This document shows positions 29,903-30,525 of a stretch of 30,525 nt of DNA, one piece after another. The first letter of the stretch is position 1; the number at the start of each line of letters is the position of its first letter. Source of the stretch: a virus; the IMG/VR virus record IMGVR_UViG_3300044911_001514, positions 1-30,525 of that record; one strand, 5' to 3'. The notes beneath the pieces were generated by a model. It did not search any database, was not told where the DNA came from, and worked only from the letters and a program-made list of their open reading frames with translations. Made by a program: the position numbers and the translations under genes.

Positions 29903-30481
29903 ATGGCCTTTCGCTTTGATTGCCAACTAACAGGAGTCTCCGACCTTCTCAAAATGAAGGCCTACACCGACCCCAAGCTCTACGAAAAAGCACTTAAAGG
30001 CGGCCTCTCTTACGCCTCACGTGCAGTACCAACAGCAGCTGCTAAATCCATCCGCGAGCGCTACAACATCGGTTCAGCACGCATCAAGCAAGATATCAAA
30101 GGCCCATTCATCGCAGGCGATAGAGCAACCCTCATCTTTTCTCGTAAGCCACCATCAGCTCTTCAATACGGTGGCAAAGACGCCATGCGCCCAGGTCGTG
30201 GTCTCACCGTCATGATCGAACGCGGCCAACGCAAACCAGTCGCACGTGGCTTCATCATCCGTTCAGGCTCGCTTCAAGGCAAGCCATTCCAACGCATCAA
30301 CAATCAACCCAACTCAAAGCTCCGCTTCGTATCCGGCCCATCAATCGGCTCCATCGTCCTTCGTAACTCCACTCACGGTCAACTCATCCGCACTGAACTT
30401 CAGCTACGCATGAACGAACAGTTCATCAAAGGCGTCCAGCGCGTCCTTGACTCCGCCTCTCGTGGCTATGGCCGCCGATGA
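29903..30481 (+). CDS. Minor tail protein Z-like
   Basis: A 192-residue basic protein. The N-terminal half (KALKGGLSYASRAVPTAAAKSIRERYNIGSARIKQDI) has the helix-R-E-R-Y-N-I pattern of the prophage minor tail protein Z family, and the middle GRGLTVMIERGQRKPVARGFI fits the beta part of that family. Z-like proteins complete the tail end that joins the head. Its place after RusA, away from the main tail operon, suggests that head genes follow beyond the window. It overlaps the next start as ATGA. Confidence 0.75.
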   Translation: MAFRFDCQLTGVSDLLKMKAYTDPKLYEKALKGGLSYASRAVPTAAAKSIRERYNIGSARIKQDIKGPFIAGDRATLIFSRKPPSALQYGGKDAMRPGRGLTVMIERGQRKPVARGFIIRSGSLQGKPFQRINNQPNSKLRFVSGPSIGSIVLRNSTHGQLIRTELQLRMNEQFIKGVQRVLDSASRGYGRR

Positions 30482-30525
30482 CCTCCGGGTCCTTCCTGCT
30501 GGATCATTTACGGGTCCACGAATCG
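30478..30525 (+). CDS. Start of next gene, truncated by window end
   Basis: An ATG overlapping the Z stop (ATGA) opens a frame that runs to the last base: MTSGSFLLDHLRVHES. Only 16 residues are visible, so no family can be named. The coupling to Z is the reason to call it. The stretch also holds CGGGTCC twice (30486, 30511), 25 bases apart. Confidence 0.45.
   Translation, partial: MTSGSFLLDHLRVHES

Noticed and set aside
30486-30517. CGGGTCC direct repeats as a cos or packaging site
   Set aside because: Only two 7-base copies, lying inside an apparent coding frame at the window edge; too little sequence to support it.

Overview
The window is a piece of a temperate siphovirus (free phage or prophage) with lambda-like tail morphogenesis. 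The likely host is a cyanobacterium, probably a Synechococcus/Cyanobium-type picocyanobacterium. That host call is inference: it rests on a phage-borne sigma factor of the cyanobacterial group-2 type, a small protein with an NblA-like pattern, and gene starts that mostly lack strong Shine-Dalgarno sites. The base composition is moderately GC-rich. No photosynthesis gene, tRNA, IS element or CRISPR array is visible.

Positions 1-15084 are a rightward late (tail) operon. In order it holds the end of the major tail protein, a tail assembly chaperone with a canonical -1 slippery site feeding a second frame, the tape measure protein, the minor tail proteins M, L, K, I and J in lambda order, two fibre/adhesin proteins and two small accessory proteins. 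Positions 15107-17729 hold lysis and accessory genes: two small membrane proteins, a two-domain endolysin (GH24 lysozyme plus M15 peptidase), a dCTP deaminase and an HNH endonuclease. From 17822 to 23451 almost everything runs leftward: small coupled genes, a sigma-70-family factor behind a hairpin terminator, small early genes, an ERF single-strand annealing protein, a putative HTH repressor and a serine integrase. From 23545 to the end the genes run rightward: ribbon-helix-helix and zinc-ribbon proteins, replication-type proteins, a PD-(D/E)XK exonuclease, a chain of tiny ATGA-coupled genes, a RusA-type resolvase, a tail protein Z homologue and the start of one more gene.

The functional parts are a recombination set (ERF annealase, RecB/Cas4-like exonuclease, RusA), a lysogeny set (serine integrase, HTH repressor, RHH regulators) and a late structural set. 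The strongest unexplained signals are regulatory. First, a recurring CTAG-N6-CTAG operator occurs six times, only between genes from 21.3 to 27.9 kb, and at two far-apart sites it sits between near-identical -35 and -10 boxes. Second, a 68-bp inverted-repeat element with identical arm spacing but different spacer sequence stands before two consecutive small genes. The most striking protein is the minor tail protein L, whose iron-sulfur cysteine loop carries a large insertion containing a bulb-type mannose-binding-lectin-like module.
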